Shown: positions 1 through 11,160, counted from the first letter of the stretch. The stretch is 64,000 bases of DNA from Diphasiastrum complanatum (GCA_029204225.1 MU832026.1:26817-90816), one strand, 5' to 3'. Numbers and translations are program-made. Notes: generated from the sequence alone by a model not told the origin.

Positions 1-608
1 TTAGATGGATCTACCCATGTGTGAAATTGACCTTTGAGTAGAATCTAGAAATGAGTCATTTTGGTCAAACTTTTGTAAATAGAATGCACTTCCATGTGAA
101 TGAGTAAATGCTCCCACATGTCAAGATGCCATTCACACGTGTGGATAAGATTGTAGATGATAAGATAGAGATATTCCATTAGATCCTATTTTATAGGGAA
201 TATTCCTATAAATGTGGAAAACTAGCTTTTTGTTTTCTAGCTAATGAGAATAGTCGACTTTGGAAAATGAGCACATATGGCTCCCATTGGTGGATCTGGA
301 TGACTAGGCACTCTTCACACGTGTCAAGGCTTGCTGGATAGTACATAGCTCATGGATGTACTTGATCTATAAAGGGACCAGCCAAATCAATGAGAAGTTG
401 ATGTGACATTGGCAAATTCTAGTTTTCTTTGTATTTTCCACATTTGTCTTGAGTTTTGATGAGTGGAATGCTTTTGTATGCTTGAGTACTTTATTCTCTG
501 TTTATAGTCTGTACATGTACTATCCTCCACAAGTGTGAGGTCGCTCTTTTTTTTATCCATTGCTCTTGCTTAAATCATAGTATAATGCATCTACATCAAG
601 ATCTAACA
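1..608 (+). repeat. Partial LTR of a copia-type element
   Basis: This stretch matches, in inverted orientation, the complete LTR at 40,019-40,761; the 5' end lies outside the window. It contains a TATA-like box (TCTATAAAG, about 366-374) and ends in TCTAACA at 608, the CA terminus expected for an LTR. Palindromic CACACGTGTG-type motifs occur at about 134-144 and 316-325. No element coding sequence of the same orientation follows, so it is a truncated or solo copy. Confidence 0.7.
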
Positions 609-974
609 CAAAATTTGATAGATCATTGGATTAAGCAATCAATAACTCTTAATGATTGTTTTGTACAATCAAAGTTGTCCTTTTTTTTTTAAAATTGACA
701 TGGATTACATTGGATCTATTAGTTGACAAAAGCTTGTCCCTAGATTTGATGCATCAGTAGGGTTTCAAAGCTTATCACTAACTTGGAAGGATCAAAATGT
801 AAGCTTAAACCAAAATAATTCTTCTATTTAAATCACAGGATTAGATGTGGATTTGTGGTATCCATCTGGTAGGCATGCAAGTCATCCAAATGATTGGATT
901 CTCCAGTTTTTGGGAACAAAATATAATATCCTATATGGATTATAGGATAGCTAGATGATCAGTTGATCTCTAGA
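609..974. other. Unassigned AT-rich sequence after the partial LTR
   Basis: No coding frame or RNA gene is visible. The first about 60 bases resemble sequence next to the other copy of the same LTR (below 40,018), so part is probably retroelement leader. No primer-binding site complementary to initiator tRNA-Met is present at the LTR edge. Confidence 0.4.
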
Positions 975-1312
975 ATATCAGATAAGACGGTTAAGAATTT
1001 TTTGGAAGGAAGAGCTGATGGTATGGGATATTTGTAATTTTGAAGAGAAAATTCTAGGACTGTAAAGATCTGATGATCAATGGTGTATTTTATTACCTAG
1101 TCGTGATATGGAAAAAATAAAACCGTTTGATCAAATGTGGGGTATTTTGGAAAATTTTGAGGTTTAATCTAGATCCCAATGTAATATCTCACTATTTACA
1201 AAATAAGAGACCCTCAGATCGATTTCTCGCTTTATTAATTAATCATTTACTACTTAGTAATTTCTCGAATATTAGACATCGGACTTCTTTCCAGCATGAA
1301 GTTATTCTTTGA
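975..1312 (+). repeat. Dispersed repeat R1, partial copy
   Basis: This segment matches the reverse complement of about 23,575-23,945 closely over its whole length. At 980-1,035 it encodes the tail of an ORF ending FLEGRADGMGYL-stop, the counterpart of FLEGKADGMGHQ-stop in the other copy. Its right edge, at about 1,312, cuts the reverse transcriptase start of the neighbouring minus-strand copia element. Confidence 0.7.
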
Positions 1313-2930
1313 CGGAAGGTCCACAAGCTCCCATGTCTTGTTGGCCATCAAAGCATCATATTCCTCCTTCATGGCAAGGTACCACTCCTTTGAGTTAAGT
1401 GCGGCATATACATCCTTTGGCTCCTCATGTGAAATAAAATAAGCAAAATTAGTGGAGCTGATTTCCACTTGCTTGCCTCTATTTTCATAAGTAAGCCTCA
1501 TAGGCTCGGATCTTTCTCTTTGAGATCTCCTTGGTGAAAAGATTCGAGGTGACTCCTCCTCAATTCTCGGCCCCATGTCTCCATGATAGTCTTCAAGGGT
1601 GATGATTGGAGTATCTTTGTGAGAATCTTTGATCTCGGCCTCCTCAAGAATGTATTTTTGATCCTCATGGAATATAACATCCCTACTCTCAATTGTAGTT
1701 GAGGTAGAGGGAACATAGATTCTGTAAGCTTTCTTGTTGGATGCATATCCAACCATGATCCCTTTAATAGAATTAGGATCATCTCTTTTCCTTGTTTCCA
1801 AGGGCACATGAACAAAACAAGCACAACCAAAAACTCTAAGGTGATCTACCTTAGGTTTCCTCTCAAACAAGACTTCAAAAGGTGATTTTCTAGCAAGTGC
1901 ATTGTGAGGTAATCTATTGCCCAAATAGTTTGCACAATTTATAGCTTCACCCCAATATTTAATAGGCAAAGAAGCTTCAACTCGAATTGCTTTAGCACAT
2001 TCACATAAAGATCTGTTTTTCCTCTCAGGAACTCCATTTTGAGATGGAGAATAAGCACAAGAAAACTCTCTCTTTATTCCTTCAACTTCACAATATTCAT
2101 GAAACTTGTTGGAGATGTATTCACCTCCTCCATCACATCTTAAAGCTTTAACTTTGAAAGAAAACTGTTTCTCAACATAAGCTTTGAAGATTAGGAAGTG
2201 ATCAAATACTATAGCTTTTGAAGAAAGTAGATACAACCAAGTATATCTAGTAAAGTCATCAATAAAGGTGACAAAACATGTTGCACCACCAATACTTTTA
2301 GAAGAGGAAAAATGTACATCCGAGTGTATAAGCTCCAAAGGATGAGTAGTCTTGATAAAAGACTTATGATATGGGTTTTCATGTGATTTTGCAATAGCAC
2401 AAGCCTCACAAGGCTTGAAATCTTTGGAAAGAGATTTTGGAAGACCAATAGCCTTCACTTTCTTGACCATAGAAGACATAGATTTAAAGTTAGGATGTCC
2501 CAACCTTCTATGCCATAACTCCTCCTTAGATAACAAAGCAACTTCACAAAGATTTGCATTCTCATAAGAATTCAACTCAAAAATTCCACCACATCTAGAT
2601 CCATCAGCTAGGATCTCATCATTTTTCTTGATAAAGCAAGTATTGGAGTTGAACTTTACATCACAACCATTATCAAGCAACTTTCCCACACTAATCAAGT
2701 TCTTTGTAAGTTTTGGAATAAATAGAATATTAGAAAGTGCGAGAACTTTTGAAGAAGCAAGTTTCAATGGAATGTTGCCAATTCCTTCTATAGAGCACTC
2801 ATGATCATTAGCAGTGTAAATAGATCTCTTGAGTCCTTTGTAAGGTACAATTGAGTCAAATGACTCCTTTGAACAGCACATATGTGAAGAAGCTCCACTA
2901 TTTATGTACCAAGCTCCATCTTTCTTGAAA
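1313..2930 (-). pseudogene. Copia pol: protease, integrase, start of RT (truncated)
   Basis: This is the pol part of a Ty1/copia polyprotein, open from about 2,930 to the R1 junction near 1,312. The protease motif reads WYINSGASSHM, with Asn where the catalytic Asp of D-S/T-G should be, so the protease is probably dead. Next come the GAG-pre-integrase zinc region (LWHRRLGHPN, then CEACAIAKSH), and the integrase core with HSDVH, LRCDGGGEY and QNGVPERKN holding the D, D and E. VFGCACFVH and ESRDVIFHE mark its C-terminal side. The frame reaches only the first RT motif (NKTWELVDLP), then runs about 20 codons into repeat R1. The catalytic RT domain and RNase H are missing. The same element's gag lies at 3,191-3,856, separated by a frameshift. 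Confidence 0.9.
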
Positions 2931-3190
2931 GGTGATGAGAAAAACTGGACACCATAAGTGATCCTTCTCCATCACTTGCAACATAATGTTCTTCAATATC
3001 TTTGGAGAGATTAGCTTGCTTGAGTTGGTTTTTCTTCTTAAAGCAATTAGAGGCATAGTGCCCCTTCTTGCCACAAGAAACACTTCACTTTCTTCTTGTT
3101 GGCCTTTGAAGTAGAGGGATGAGATGAATCATCATCTTCACCATCTTTGTCTCGATCTTTGGCTTTGTCTTTGTCGGATGCTTGAGAGAA
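2931..3190 (-). pseudogene. Copia gag zinc-knuckle and linker region, frameshifted
   Basis: Minus-strand reading between gag and protease. In pieces of different frames one can read a decayed zinc knuckle (KCFL..., then a Lys-rich tail) as in the related intact ORF at 38,364-39,695. Frameshifts and stops break it, so gag and pol of this element are no longer joined. Confidence 0.6.
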
Positions 3191-3856
3191 CTAGTTCTTA
3201 CTTCTTCCTTTATGCTTGTGTTTGACAAAGAGGGCTTTGTCACTTCCACCATGCTCGAGTTTGTTCATCCTGAAAAGTTTATAGCTTTGTCTAGATTCTT
3301 CAAAAATAAGAATTCCTTGGAGAGTTTCTAGATTAGGCAACTCATCCTTAATGGCAAAAGACTGAACAAGATTATCATAGTCATCTTTCAAGCCATTTAA
3401 AATGACTTGAACTAGCTCATCTTGGTTAATAGTGACACCAACACAGGAAAGCTCTCTATGTAAATCTTCAACTCTCAGAACATAGTTTGATGCACTCTCA
3501 TCACTTCTTTGGAAACTTTGGAAAATCTGATTCCTAAGAGTGAGTATTCTAGAAGTATTCTTTGCTTCATAGATGGACTTAAGTGCATCCCAAGCTTCTT
3601 TGGCTGTAGTGCAAGATCCTATCTCTCTCAAATTTTCATTAGATACATTAATCTTAATGAAATGTAGAGCCATTCTAGCTCTTTTCCTATACTTAAGAAT
3701 TTCAGTCTGTGCTTGAGGCTCCTCCTCAACACCAAGCACAATATCCATAACATCTTGGAGTATCAAAATAGACTCCATTCTGAACTTCCAAATTGAGTAA
3801 TTAGAAGTATTTAGTCTTTCATTTGCTTCTAGAAGATATCCTCCCAGAGGTGCCAT
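3191..3856 (-). CDS. Copia gag (UBN2-type capsid), 221 codons
   Basis: Capsid protein of a Ty1/copia retrotransposon, the shell of the cytoplasmic virus-like particle. Residues 1-30 hold the typical start (MAPLGGYLLEANERLNTSNYSIW), with the conserved NYSIWKFRM. The helical core includes AKEAWDALKSIYE near residue 85 and NELVQ-like NQDELVQVILNGLKDDY near 145. The Met at 3,856 is chosen because it aligns with the start of the related gag at 39,695. The zinc knuckle is not in this frame; it lies downstream in a broken stretch. The ORF itself is open, but the element lacks RT and RNase H. Confidence 0.85.
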   Translation of the reverse strand: MAPLGGYLLEANERLNTSNYSIWKFRMESILILQDVMDIVLGVEEEPQAQTEILKYRKRARMALHFIKINVSNENLREIGSCTTAKEAWDALKSIYEAKNTSRILTLRNQIFQSFQRSDESASNYVLRVEDLHRELSCVGVTINQDELVQVILNGLKDDYDNLVQSFAIKDELPNLETLQGILIFEESRQSYKLFRMNKLEHGGSDKALFVKHKHKGRSKN

Positions 3857-4613
3857 TTAGATGAAGACTTCTTAGTTATTGGACTGCAATATGTTTGAGC
3901 TTGTTCCAATCAGACTTAAAGTTGCTGCTCTCTTTCACTATAGGTATTTTCAAGGATATTCTACCTTCCCATGTGAAACACTTGCAACTGTATTTGAGAT
4001 GGATCTCAAATATTCCACAAGACAAGATTATTTAGATCAGACACACAAAGTGGATTGAGACACTTTGGCTAGTTTGAATCCTACTTTGGCACATGTGAAA
4101 TGCTTCAAAAGAGAACACTATTGACACACAAAAGGCTCAAAGGGTGTTCAATTACTCTAAACTTAGTCTTGATCTTCAGTTTCTTGTGTAGGATGCTCAA
4201 AGCAATGGATTCAAAACAAAGCAAGGTTGAATCAAATCAAAATGTTGTCACTCAGATTTTGGACCTATCCCTATCCTCTTTAAGAGCTTATAACTCCTGA
4301 TAGACAAATTAGATTGATTTGGTTTCAATTTCTATGAAAAGTACAGATCATAACTTTCCATCAAGCTATAACACCACTATCTTCGGATCTACAAGCAAGG
4401 AGATAGAAGGGACTGAAAGTCTCTGATTTTCACACGTGCGGAATTCCAAAATTCCGTACTACCACTTTTCATGTTTGAAAATTCAGTTCCAATCCGATTT
4501 GATCCAAATACACTTCAAAGAAAGGTAAGAAAAAGTGCAAAACTGTTTTTTTGCTTGATTTAGCTCTCAATCTCTTGTACAATCAGAGATGTTAGCATGC
4601 AAGGCTCAATTTG
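3857..4613 (-). other. 5' leader of the copia element
   Basis: This lies between the gag start and the PBS of the minus-strand element, where an untranslated leader is expected. No convincing coding sequence is seen. One CACACGTGCG motif occurs at 4,431-4,440. Confidence 0.5.
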
Positions 4614-4625
4614 GCTCTGATACCA
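4614..4625 (-). other. Primer-binding site (initiator tRNA-Met)
   Basis: The minus strand reads TGGTATCAGAGC, the 12-base complement of the plant initiator tRNA-Met 3' end used by most copia elements. It directly follows the LTR end TTTTGTCA, fixing strand and LTR edge. Confidence 0.9.
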
Positions 4626-5040
4626 TGACAAAATTTTCAGAATTCACACATGTGGGGAAGATCCACAAGTATGATAGATCTAATTAAGCTTTATGTTTAG
4701 CACAGTAACCTGATTCTAGATTGATTAGCAAGATCTAGTACAGAAGTTATGGCTTACCCACAATCTAGCATGCTAAGCTTCAGAGAATGATAGCAATGAA
4801 TCATAAATGAGCAAAAGTACAAGATATCAGTGTATTAGCATTAGCCTCAACACGAGTTAGAGAGAGAAAGATAGAGAGATAACAAGCAAAAATTGTTTGG
4901 ATCCAAAATGGCATGAGATAGCTACAAAGCTTTGGTTCTTCATCAAAAAATATGAGGAGAGCCACACATATCTATGGAGTTTGAGGTAGCTCGAGGTAGA
5001 ATCACATCCATTGTTGGCTGATTCTGTCAAATCCCCAAGA
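4626..5040 (-). repeat. 5' LTR of the copia element
   Basis: The minus-strand LTR ends at 4,626 (..TTTTGTCA) beside the PBS. It matches 41,005-41,400 base by base apart from small changes, including a GA-rich stretch near 4,860-4,880 and a CACATGTGG motif near 4,647. The far edge is uncertain: similarity stops at about 5,010-5,040, where the sequence passes into a different element. Confidence 0.75.
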
Positions 5041-5129
5041 TACTCAGATAGAGCAACTCAAGAGCACCTCTCACCTTAGACCGAGGAGGTCTTTGAGAAG
5101 ACAAGACGAACGAAGACTGAGAGCCGAGT

Positions 5130-6389
5130 ATGAGAGCTGAGGACCAAATCTCAACCGATGGGATCTGCTTCAAATCTCAACCGACGCAGTTCTATATGTC
5201 CCAGACAGAAGCAGTTCCTTACCACTTCCACACATCGCATTTGCCCATCGCAGCCGCATATCAAGATGTGAAGATAATTGAACATCCTTTTGAGTTTCAC
5301 TTCGACCATCAAAGTCTGGAACTTGACCTACATCAATGCCTTAATTTGGTCAATAAACAAGCAACTATGGATCGTCAGATTGAGAATATTGCTATGCTCG
5401 AGGAAAGTCGATCAAGGCATTCACCAAACTTTCAGATTAAGGACTATATGACACTGATATTCCATGATTTGAAATTGAGTGGTTATTATCAGGATTCGAT
5501 CTACGAACCATGTCAAATTGATATGGGAGCTTTTGAGAATAATTCTATTTTTGACAATGATCTAAGGGAGTATGAGGTATTCAACATGGATACTGGTAGA
5601 AATGAAGAGATTTCATTAATCCATGGAAATTCTACTTGTATCAATACTTTGGATTATTGTTCAACGTCTCATGGATCCATTAGTCAAGAGCTTCAAGTGG
5701 CTTTTGTTGGAGAACCTTACTCCTATGGATTCTCTAGAACTCAGAAGCCATATTGTAATTCATGTGCACATTCAGAATGTATGGATGTGAATAATGATTG
5801 GGAACATTCTCTCAATCAACCAACACTCTATAGGAAGCTGATTTTAAAATATTCCATCAATCTATATCAGTTTCTTTGGAGAGGTTTACATTGCTCAGTG
5901 GACTCTAATGTGATCAATCTTCAATTGAGTAATGTCAACAATGATTGTTCACCATCAATGGTTATTTGGAACAATCAAAACATCAAATCCCTGGTTCAAC
6001 TTTGGAATGTATTTTCATTACTTGGGATTGGTGCTTCAACGATTTATATGGGCGACTGCAAAATTTATATTTCGAGACGAGATTCCATATTTGAGGTCAA
6101 TCAATTCAAATTTTCACTACCACCTATGAATGAGGTATTGACCAAACTTGAAGAAATATATTTTGGTCAACAATATGCTCAGAGATATGCTTCATCATAT
6201 GACCGAGATTCAATATTCATGCCGACTACTTCGTATAGAGCATTTATATTTGAACAACAATTCATGACTACCATTGCTCATGGAAGAATTATAATGTTCT
6301 TCATCAAGTTGGTTAAACAACATGGATTGCCAGCTACGGTAGAAGAGCCAGATGCAACACAAAACCAAGAATCCAAGGGAATTGGATAA
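5130..6389 (+). CDS. Orphan ORF of 419 codons, function unknown
   Basis: The product is not recognised. The frame is open for 419 codons, which is long for AT-rich sequence between decayed elements. The protein is rich in His, Cys, Asn and Tyr, has no evident signal peptide or membrane span, and contains no retroelement motif (no YVDD, DSGA or CX2CX4HX4C). About 330 bases after it comes a polypurine tract and an LTR start, so it sits where Ty3/gypsy elements sometimes carry an extra ORF between pol and the 3' LTR. It may equally be captured host sequence. The first Met (5,130) is arbitrary: the upstream edge abuts the copia LTR, so the N terminus may be missing. Confidence 0.45.
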   Translation: MRAEDQISTDGICFKSQPTQFYMSQTEAVPYHFHTSHLPIAAAYQDVKIIEHPFEFHFDHQSLELDLHQCLNLVNKQATMDRQIENIAMLEESRSRHSPNFQIKDYMTLIFHDLKLSGYYQDSIYEPCQIDMGAFENNSIFDNDLREYEVFNMDTGRNEEISLIHGNSTCINTLDYCSTSHGSISQELQVAFVGEPYSYGFSRTQKPYCNSCAHSECMDVNNDWEHSLNQPTLYRKLILKYSINLYQFLWRGLHCSVDSNVINLQLSNVNNDCSPSMVIWNNQNIKSLVQLWNVFSLLGIGASTIYMGDCKIYISRRDSIFEVNQFKFSLPPMNEVLTKLEEIYFGQQYAQRYASSYDRDSIFMPTTSYRAFIFEQQFMTTIAHGRIIMFFIKLVKQHGLPATVEEPDATQNQESKGIG

Positions 6390-6703
6390 GCATCCAATTT
6401 GTTATGATGTCGAGGAAGCAGACAAAAGAGGATATTGTGGTGATGCACTCTGTCCATTCCATACAGATTGGTTACCAACAAGCAATATGGTGCTTCATCA
6501 AACTCTTCTTCGACCATCAATTTTCCTCCATGGGAACAAGGATTATAGTCTGAAGCTAGCAAAATGGATTCAATTCGACAGCTTTGGGATTTGTAATGAG
6601 ACAATAATTTTGTGGACGACACATTCTCATTAATCTTGACTACTTAACCAAGGCGATCCAGCTGATCAGACAAGCGTCTTCATTTTTTAGGACAAAAATG
6701 TTT
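6390..6703 (+). pseudogene. Decayed tail of a gypsy-like element before the PPT
   Basis: A second frame overlaps the 419-codon ORF at 6,352 and stays open to 6,633 without recognisable motifs. The last bases (CTTCATTTTTTAGGACAAAA, then ATGTTTAAGTAGG) resemble the usual end of gypsy polyproteins, an acidic F-x-D-E-N-V sequence just before the PPT. Confidence 0.45.
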
Positions 6704-6715
6704 AAGTAGGGGGAG
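6704..6715 (+). other. Polypurine tract
   Basis: AAGTAGGGGGAG directly precedes TGTCATG, the TG start of an LTR. This is the plus-strand primer site of an LTR retrotransposon. Confidence 0.8.
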
Positions 6716-7246
6716 TGTCATGTACTACTAGTACATTAGTGCTTATCAATGCATCAGAATATCCATTGTAAGCTTTGTAGGCCCAAAAGGAGTTGTTAGC
6801 CTTAAGAACAAGGCGGTTCCCTCTTTAGGCCCTCCAAAGTAATTAATAAGGATAATAGGCCAACAAGGGCCCAATGTAGTTTGAATAATACTTAACAAGG
6901 GCTAACTATCCCTCAAGATAGTTAAGTTAAGCTAAGTAAGAGCATTGTCTATAACTAGGCAAGAGACATCATTTTATGGAATCTTTTGGCTCATTTGCAA
7001 GTGAGAACTTCTAGCTTCCTTGTGAATGTGAGCCATAGGAATTTCCATTGCTATGTCTCATGTGCCCTATCTACATGAATCCATGCTCATTTACATTGAT
7101 TGTACTCTTTCTTTCATTGCTAATGTGATTCCATTGAGATCTCATTGTTTCTAGCTTTCTATGGATATGCTATCTTGAATGCTTTGTACTTTTCTTGCTC
7201 TTAGCTTTACTTTCATTGTAATTGCTATTTGCTTAGATTTGGCACA

Positions 7247-7324
<78 letters not shown>

Positions 7325-7360
7325 GCAGGTTTGGAAATACATTGCCCACATTCCAGCAAC
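6716..7360 (+). repeat. 3' LTR of a gypsy-like element (approximate right edge)
   Basis: The LTR begins TGTCATGTACTACTAGTAC right after the PPT; the first 20 bases hold a palindrome around ACTAGT. A CT microsatellite lies near its end. The right edge is put near CCAGCA at about 7,359 as a plausible CA terminus; no second copy exists here to confirm it. Confidence 0.55.
7251..7323 (+). repeat. (TC)n microsatellite, about 73 bp
   Basis: Uninterrupted TC dinucleotides. Confidence 0.98.
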
Positions 7361-7890
7361 TAGAGAATGATCTACAATATCATCGGTAAATGGCTTCTAC
7401 GCCTATCCATTCTTACGGTTAGAATGCTTTAAGCAATGATATAATCATGCAAATCGCACTACTCTAATATGCGCTGTAGAGTGGCCTATCGTGCATCGTT
7501 GTTTTACGTTTTCAGTTGGATGATTGCTTGAATTAAGCAATAGTGTATGTTGTCCATCCTGGTCAGATTCGACCTATTGTGGTAATATTTCAGCGATGCA
7601 TTGGTATCACACCATTGCGGATTGTTGGCATCCATTTATTATTGATGAAGATGGGATCATGCGAATCATCGTTGGCCAGAAATGACACCATATGGTTTTT
7701 TTAGCATACTGTTATGTGAAGCACACACTATGTGTAAAATTTCTCGAGGCACATGTTAATGATAACCATGTACATAGTCGTTGTCCACCAGCAATGACCT
7801 TACATTCTGCTTTGAATGATTAATGAAGATGTTAATGTGAACCGAGGTGGTGAGATCCATCACTGCTTCCCAACGATGAGCTACTATTGT
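7361..7890. other. Unassigned sequence
   Basis: Mixed-composition sequence with no ORF, RNA gene or retroelement motif that I can support. Confidence 0.4.
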
Positions 7891-7892
7891 TG

Positions 7893-8050
7893 TTGAATGT
7901 ATGTTGTCCAGCGATAAGTGTATTTTTTTGAGTGTATGATGTCCAACGATGAGTATATGCTTTTTGAGTGTATGATGTCCAACGATGAGTATATGCTTTT
8001 TGAGTGTATGTTGTCCACAGTGATGAGCTACCTATTGCTTTTGAGTGTTT
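7893..8050. repeat. Minisatellite, 36-bp unit, about 4 copies
   Basis: The unit begins GAGTGTATGATGTCCAACGA and ends in ATGCTTTTT. Two central copies are identical and the outer ones diverged. Because 36 is a multiple of three, the minus strand reads a 12-residue repeat (YTQKAYTHRWTS); this is taken as a by-product rather than a gene. Confidence 0.85.
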
Positions 8051-8238
8051 GCTCTCACTTATCATGAAAAGCTCTTTAAAAACATATGTTTTTTTATGAT
8101 ACTCGCTATCATCTCTGTCTCTCACAGTATAGCAGCGATGGAGCACGAATTTTAGAATCATATCATTGAGTTCCAATAAACAACAAGAGAAGATATGTAT
8201 AATTCTCTTAACCGTTGTTCTCAAATCTATGCATAACA

Positions 8239-8352
8239 AGAGCTAAATTGATTTTCAGAAGATATGGGTTGTAACAATAACTCTTCTCTTGTGCGCATGA
8301 TTATGCAATGCTATACATAGAATTGGATACGGAATTAAACGTTTCTCGAAGA
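8239..8352 (+). repeat. 113-bp direct repeat, left copy
   Basis: This shares about 90% identity with 10,499-10,612: both begin AGAGCT, run through TTTTCAGAAGATATGGGTTG and end at GTTTCTC. The two copies lie about 2.26 kb apart in the same orientation. Confidence 0.85.
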
Positions 8353-9190
8353 CATTCAAAAGCATAGCTTGTGGGCTCTTGTAAAGCATGGATTTGCTCA
8401 AGAAGTCACGAGAACTGTACATTACTTGTTTACAACATTTGCCCCACAGTTCATGTATCGGTCCAAGCTACTTATTTGTTTGTGATTTACTACATATCTC
8501 ATACAACTCATCTTCAAATGCATAACGATATATTAAATCAAAAAGATAATGACCACAACCATCACACTGATCAGCATGGCACTTGCCCTGATATGATAAA
8601 GATATGGTTCGGCCAGTATTGGAAGACTAGACTATAAAATTACATTTACATTGCTGATTAGTTAAGTAAACTTACTTTGTACATGGATAACAACTGACAT
8701 TCAGCATTGACACTTGTCTTCCTCACTTAGCTAACTTGTGTGGTTTTGTGTGGTGGGATGGTGGCAGGTACCAACTAGATGTCTTGAAATATGTTTTGCT
8801 TTACGGTGCTTTACTAGTATTGTATGCTTTTCAGCTATGTTTTTCCTTGTTGGTTTATAAATAAAGGGTTTTAAAAAAGTTTGGTCTTGACTTGTCAAGA
8901 GGAGCTTTGTTCTATTAATCTCTCTTTATGCATCCTTGAGGTGTAAATCCAACTATCCTTTGGTCTTGATAGTACCCCTTACTTGGATTCATAAGCTAAC
9001 ATAAGTTTCTTTTGCTATGATTAGTCCTCATGATGGTATCAGGATGCTATTGACCTGGGTTATGGGAGCGCCCCTTCCTCCCTCTAATCTATTCATTCAA
9101 ACTTTGATAAGTTGCATGGAAAGAGTTGTCATGTTGCATAGTTTTATTATCAAAATAGATCGTGCTACCTGTAACGCTGCTGGACCTGAA
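8353..9190. other. Unassigned sequence between the direct repeats
   Basis: No convincing gene. A 72-codon frame at 9,017-9,235 has no recognisable domain and may be an upstream relic of the coding stretch that follows. Confidence 0.35.
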
Positions 9191-9235
9191 GATAAGGTGC
9201 TATGTATTATTGACCTTTTAGATACATGGGATTAA

Positions 9236-10420
9236 GATTTACATGGAATATGGTAAAAGCAAGATTGATCCCTTGGGTGTCATTGAAAATTTTGCTGCTA
9301 ACTTGGCTGGGATTGTTGATAAGTATGAGAAAAGAGAGATTTTATAATTCCCATATTAGAAAGTTTTTTCCTGCCTTGAAAAAGAAAACGACCTTCTTTC
9401 TGCTGAACCCACTCTTGCTTTATTTGATTTATCACCATCTCCACATCCTCTCATCTTCTTAGATGAACTAGACGAAGATAGCGCCTCGCAACTTGAAATT
9501 TTCTCTCAAGACATCTGTGACATTGGTGATCAATCCACTTTTGAATTCCGCCAATCCAAAAATTGCCAAGTCCCTATGGTCCCAGTACGTACTATTGAAT
9601 TCGAATCTGCTGGTATTTCTTACAAGCTTTGGAGGTTGCCCACTGTCAATTTTCTTGCTCCCCTACCTGTTGAGCTTTGGATTATTCTTGCACATCTTAT
9701 TGAGAAAGAAGTACAAACTTGCAAACTTGTTGTCTTAAACAAAAACTTCATTCTTGAGTCTCCCATTGTCTTCGATAATATCATACGCATGAACAAGTTT
9801 GAGCCTTCCCGTTGCCCCTCTGAGCAAACCTGGGCACGAATTCGTGGACATTTTGACACTGGTTTCAATAGAATGAATCTCCACCAAGCCAAGATTTGGA
9901 ACTAGAAAAGACCATTCTTCAAATGTAGATGTGGTGATAAATGCAAAAATCAGTCCTCCATTATCTGATTTGATCATGTCGTCCGGTACATGATGAATAA
10001 TCTAAGAAAATTCTTCCCTGGTGCTGTTTACATAACCAACTCAATGCCTTTTTTCTTTGGCTACAAAAGCTTGCTAGGGAAATTGTCAAAGCACACCTGA
10101 CTTTTCTCTTCTTACGCCAATACATGATAGATGCATCCATTGAGCTTGCCGCAAACCCTTCTACTAAACTCCTTGCAAATCTAGGCGATGTCGAAAATAT
10201 TAGAGAAATTGAACGTTTGCTCAAAAGGCCTAGCTTTTCTACACTACAAGACAAATTCTTCCAAAACTCCAACAAAAGAACTGGCACTTTTAACCTCAAC
10301 AACCCTAGCTCAATTATCTCAGGCCAACGTGGGGGTAAAAGAAAGAAATTCACAGGATACAAAGGGAAAGAAGGGCAATGAAGGGTACAAAGAACGATTT
10401 GCCGATCAAAAAGTTTAATT
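9236..10420 (+). pseudogene. Degenerate coding region, unrecognised
   Basis: A single plus-strand frame gives coherent protein from about 9,238 to 9,905 with only two clustered stops near 9,356-9,372. It includes GKSKIDPLGVIENFAANLAG, an acidic stretch (DELDEDSASQ) and RTIEFESAGISYKLWRLPTV. After the stop at 9,903 a basic segment with KCRCGDKCKNQ continues in the same frame. A different frame stays open at 10,124-10,381 and ends in a Lys/Arg-rich tail (GGKRKKFTGYKGKEG), as nucleic-acid-binding structural proteins often do. The flanking direct repeats suggest a dead mobile element, perhaps with a gag-like product, but I do not recognise the family. Confidence 0.4.
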
Positions 10421-10498
10421 TCTACTAGGATTGATTTGCTTGTAGGACAATGAAGTTTTGGACAGGAGGGAAGTGATCAAGAACACAATGGATCGCCT

Positions 10499-10612
10499 AG
10501 AGCTCATTGGGTTTTCAGAAGATATGGGTTGTAACAATAACTCTTCTCTTGTGTGCATGATCATGCACTGCTATACATAGAATTGGATACGGAATTAAAT
10601 GTTTCTCAAAGA
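10499..10612 (+). repeat. 113-bp direct repeat, right copy
   Basis: Partner of 8,239-8,352, with a few substitutions such as GTGTGCATGATC for GTGCGCATGATT. Confidence 0.85.
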
Positions 10613-10619
10613 ATTAAAC

Positions 10620-11160
10620 GAAGAATTTGGATGACTCATATTTCTTGTGAAGAATCTAGTTTGATGAATACTCATGAAGTTTTATAATTTTCCTATGGAA
10701 AGAGACTTTAAAATGATTCTTATGTTTCCTAAGTTGTGTGTATTTGGACATGCACTCCTATGTTCTCTAATGATCGAGTGTGACAAGGGAATCTAGCAAT
10801 TTATGATTGAAAAATCATGATTCTTAGATATTTATGATTGATAGATCATAGATATGTACTTGGTTATTACTAGAGGATTATATGGAAATGCAATGATTCT
10901 TAGAAACGATGAGTGATATTTTATGCTAAATCGAGACAAGAAATTAAATCAATTTTTTAAGACATCTAGTTTTCTTTGCTCCGGTAAAAAAATAGAATCG
11001 AGGACATATGTGTCTCACAAGCATTTTCAATGGGAAAGTTACTTTTCTTGAAGAGAATTTGCTCACATTAGTGGAGGATACTAGAAAAAACACATTATCT
11101 TACATATTCTTTGTGAGACTCACTACATATGTATTGATGATTGTGTAGGCAATGATGCAT
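10620..11160 (+). repeat. Dispersed repeat R1, diverged copy
   Basis: This matches the reverse complement of about 22,680-23,180 with moderate divergence. Shared landmarks are AAAATGATTCTTA, TTATGATTGA...ATCAT and GAGGAC-TATG-ATCTCACA. It is non-coding here. Confidence 0.65.

Noticed and set aside
5932-6129. 65-codon ORF inside the 419-codon ORF
   Set aside because: Shadow frame with no motif.
7832-8239. 135-codon minus-strand ORF with a 12-residue repeat
   Set aside because: It follows from a 36-bp minisatellite. No domain outside the repeat.
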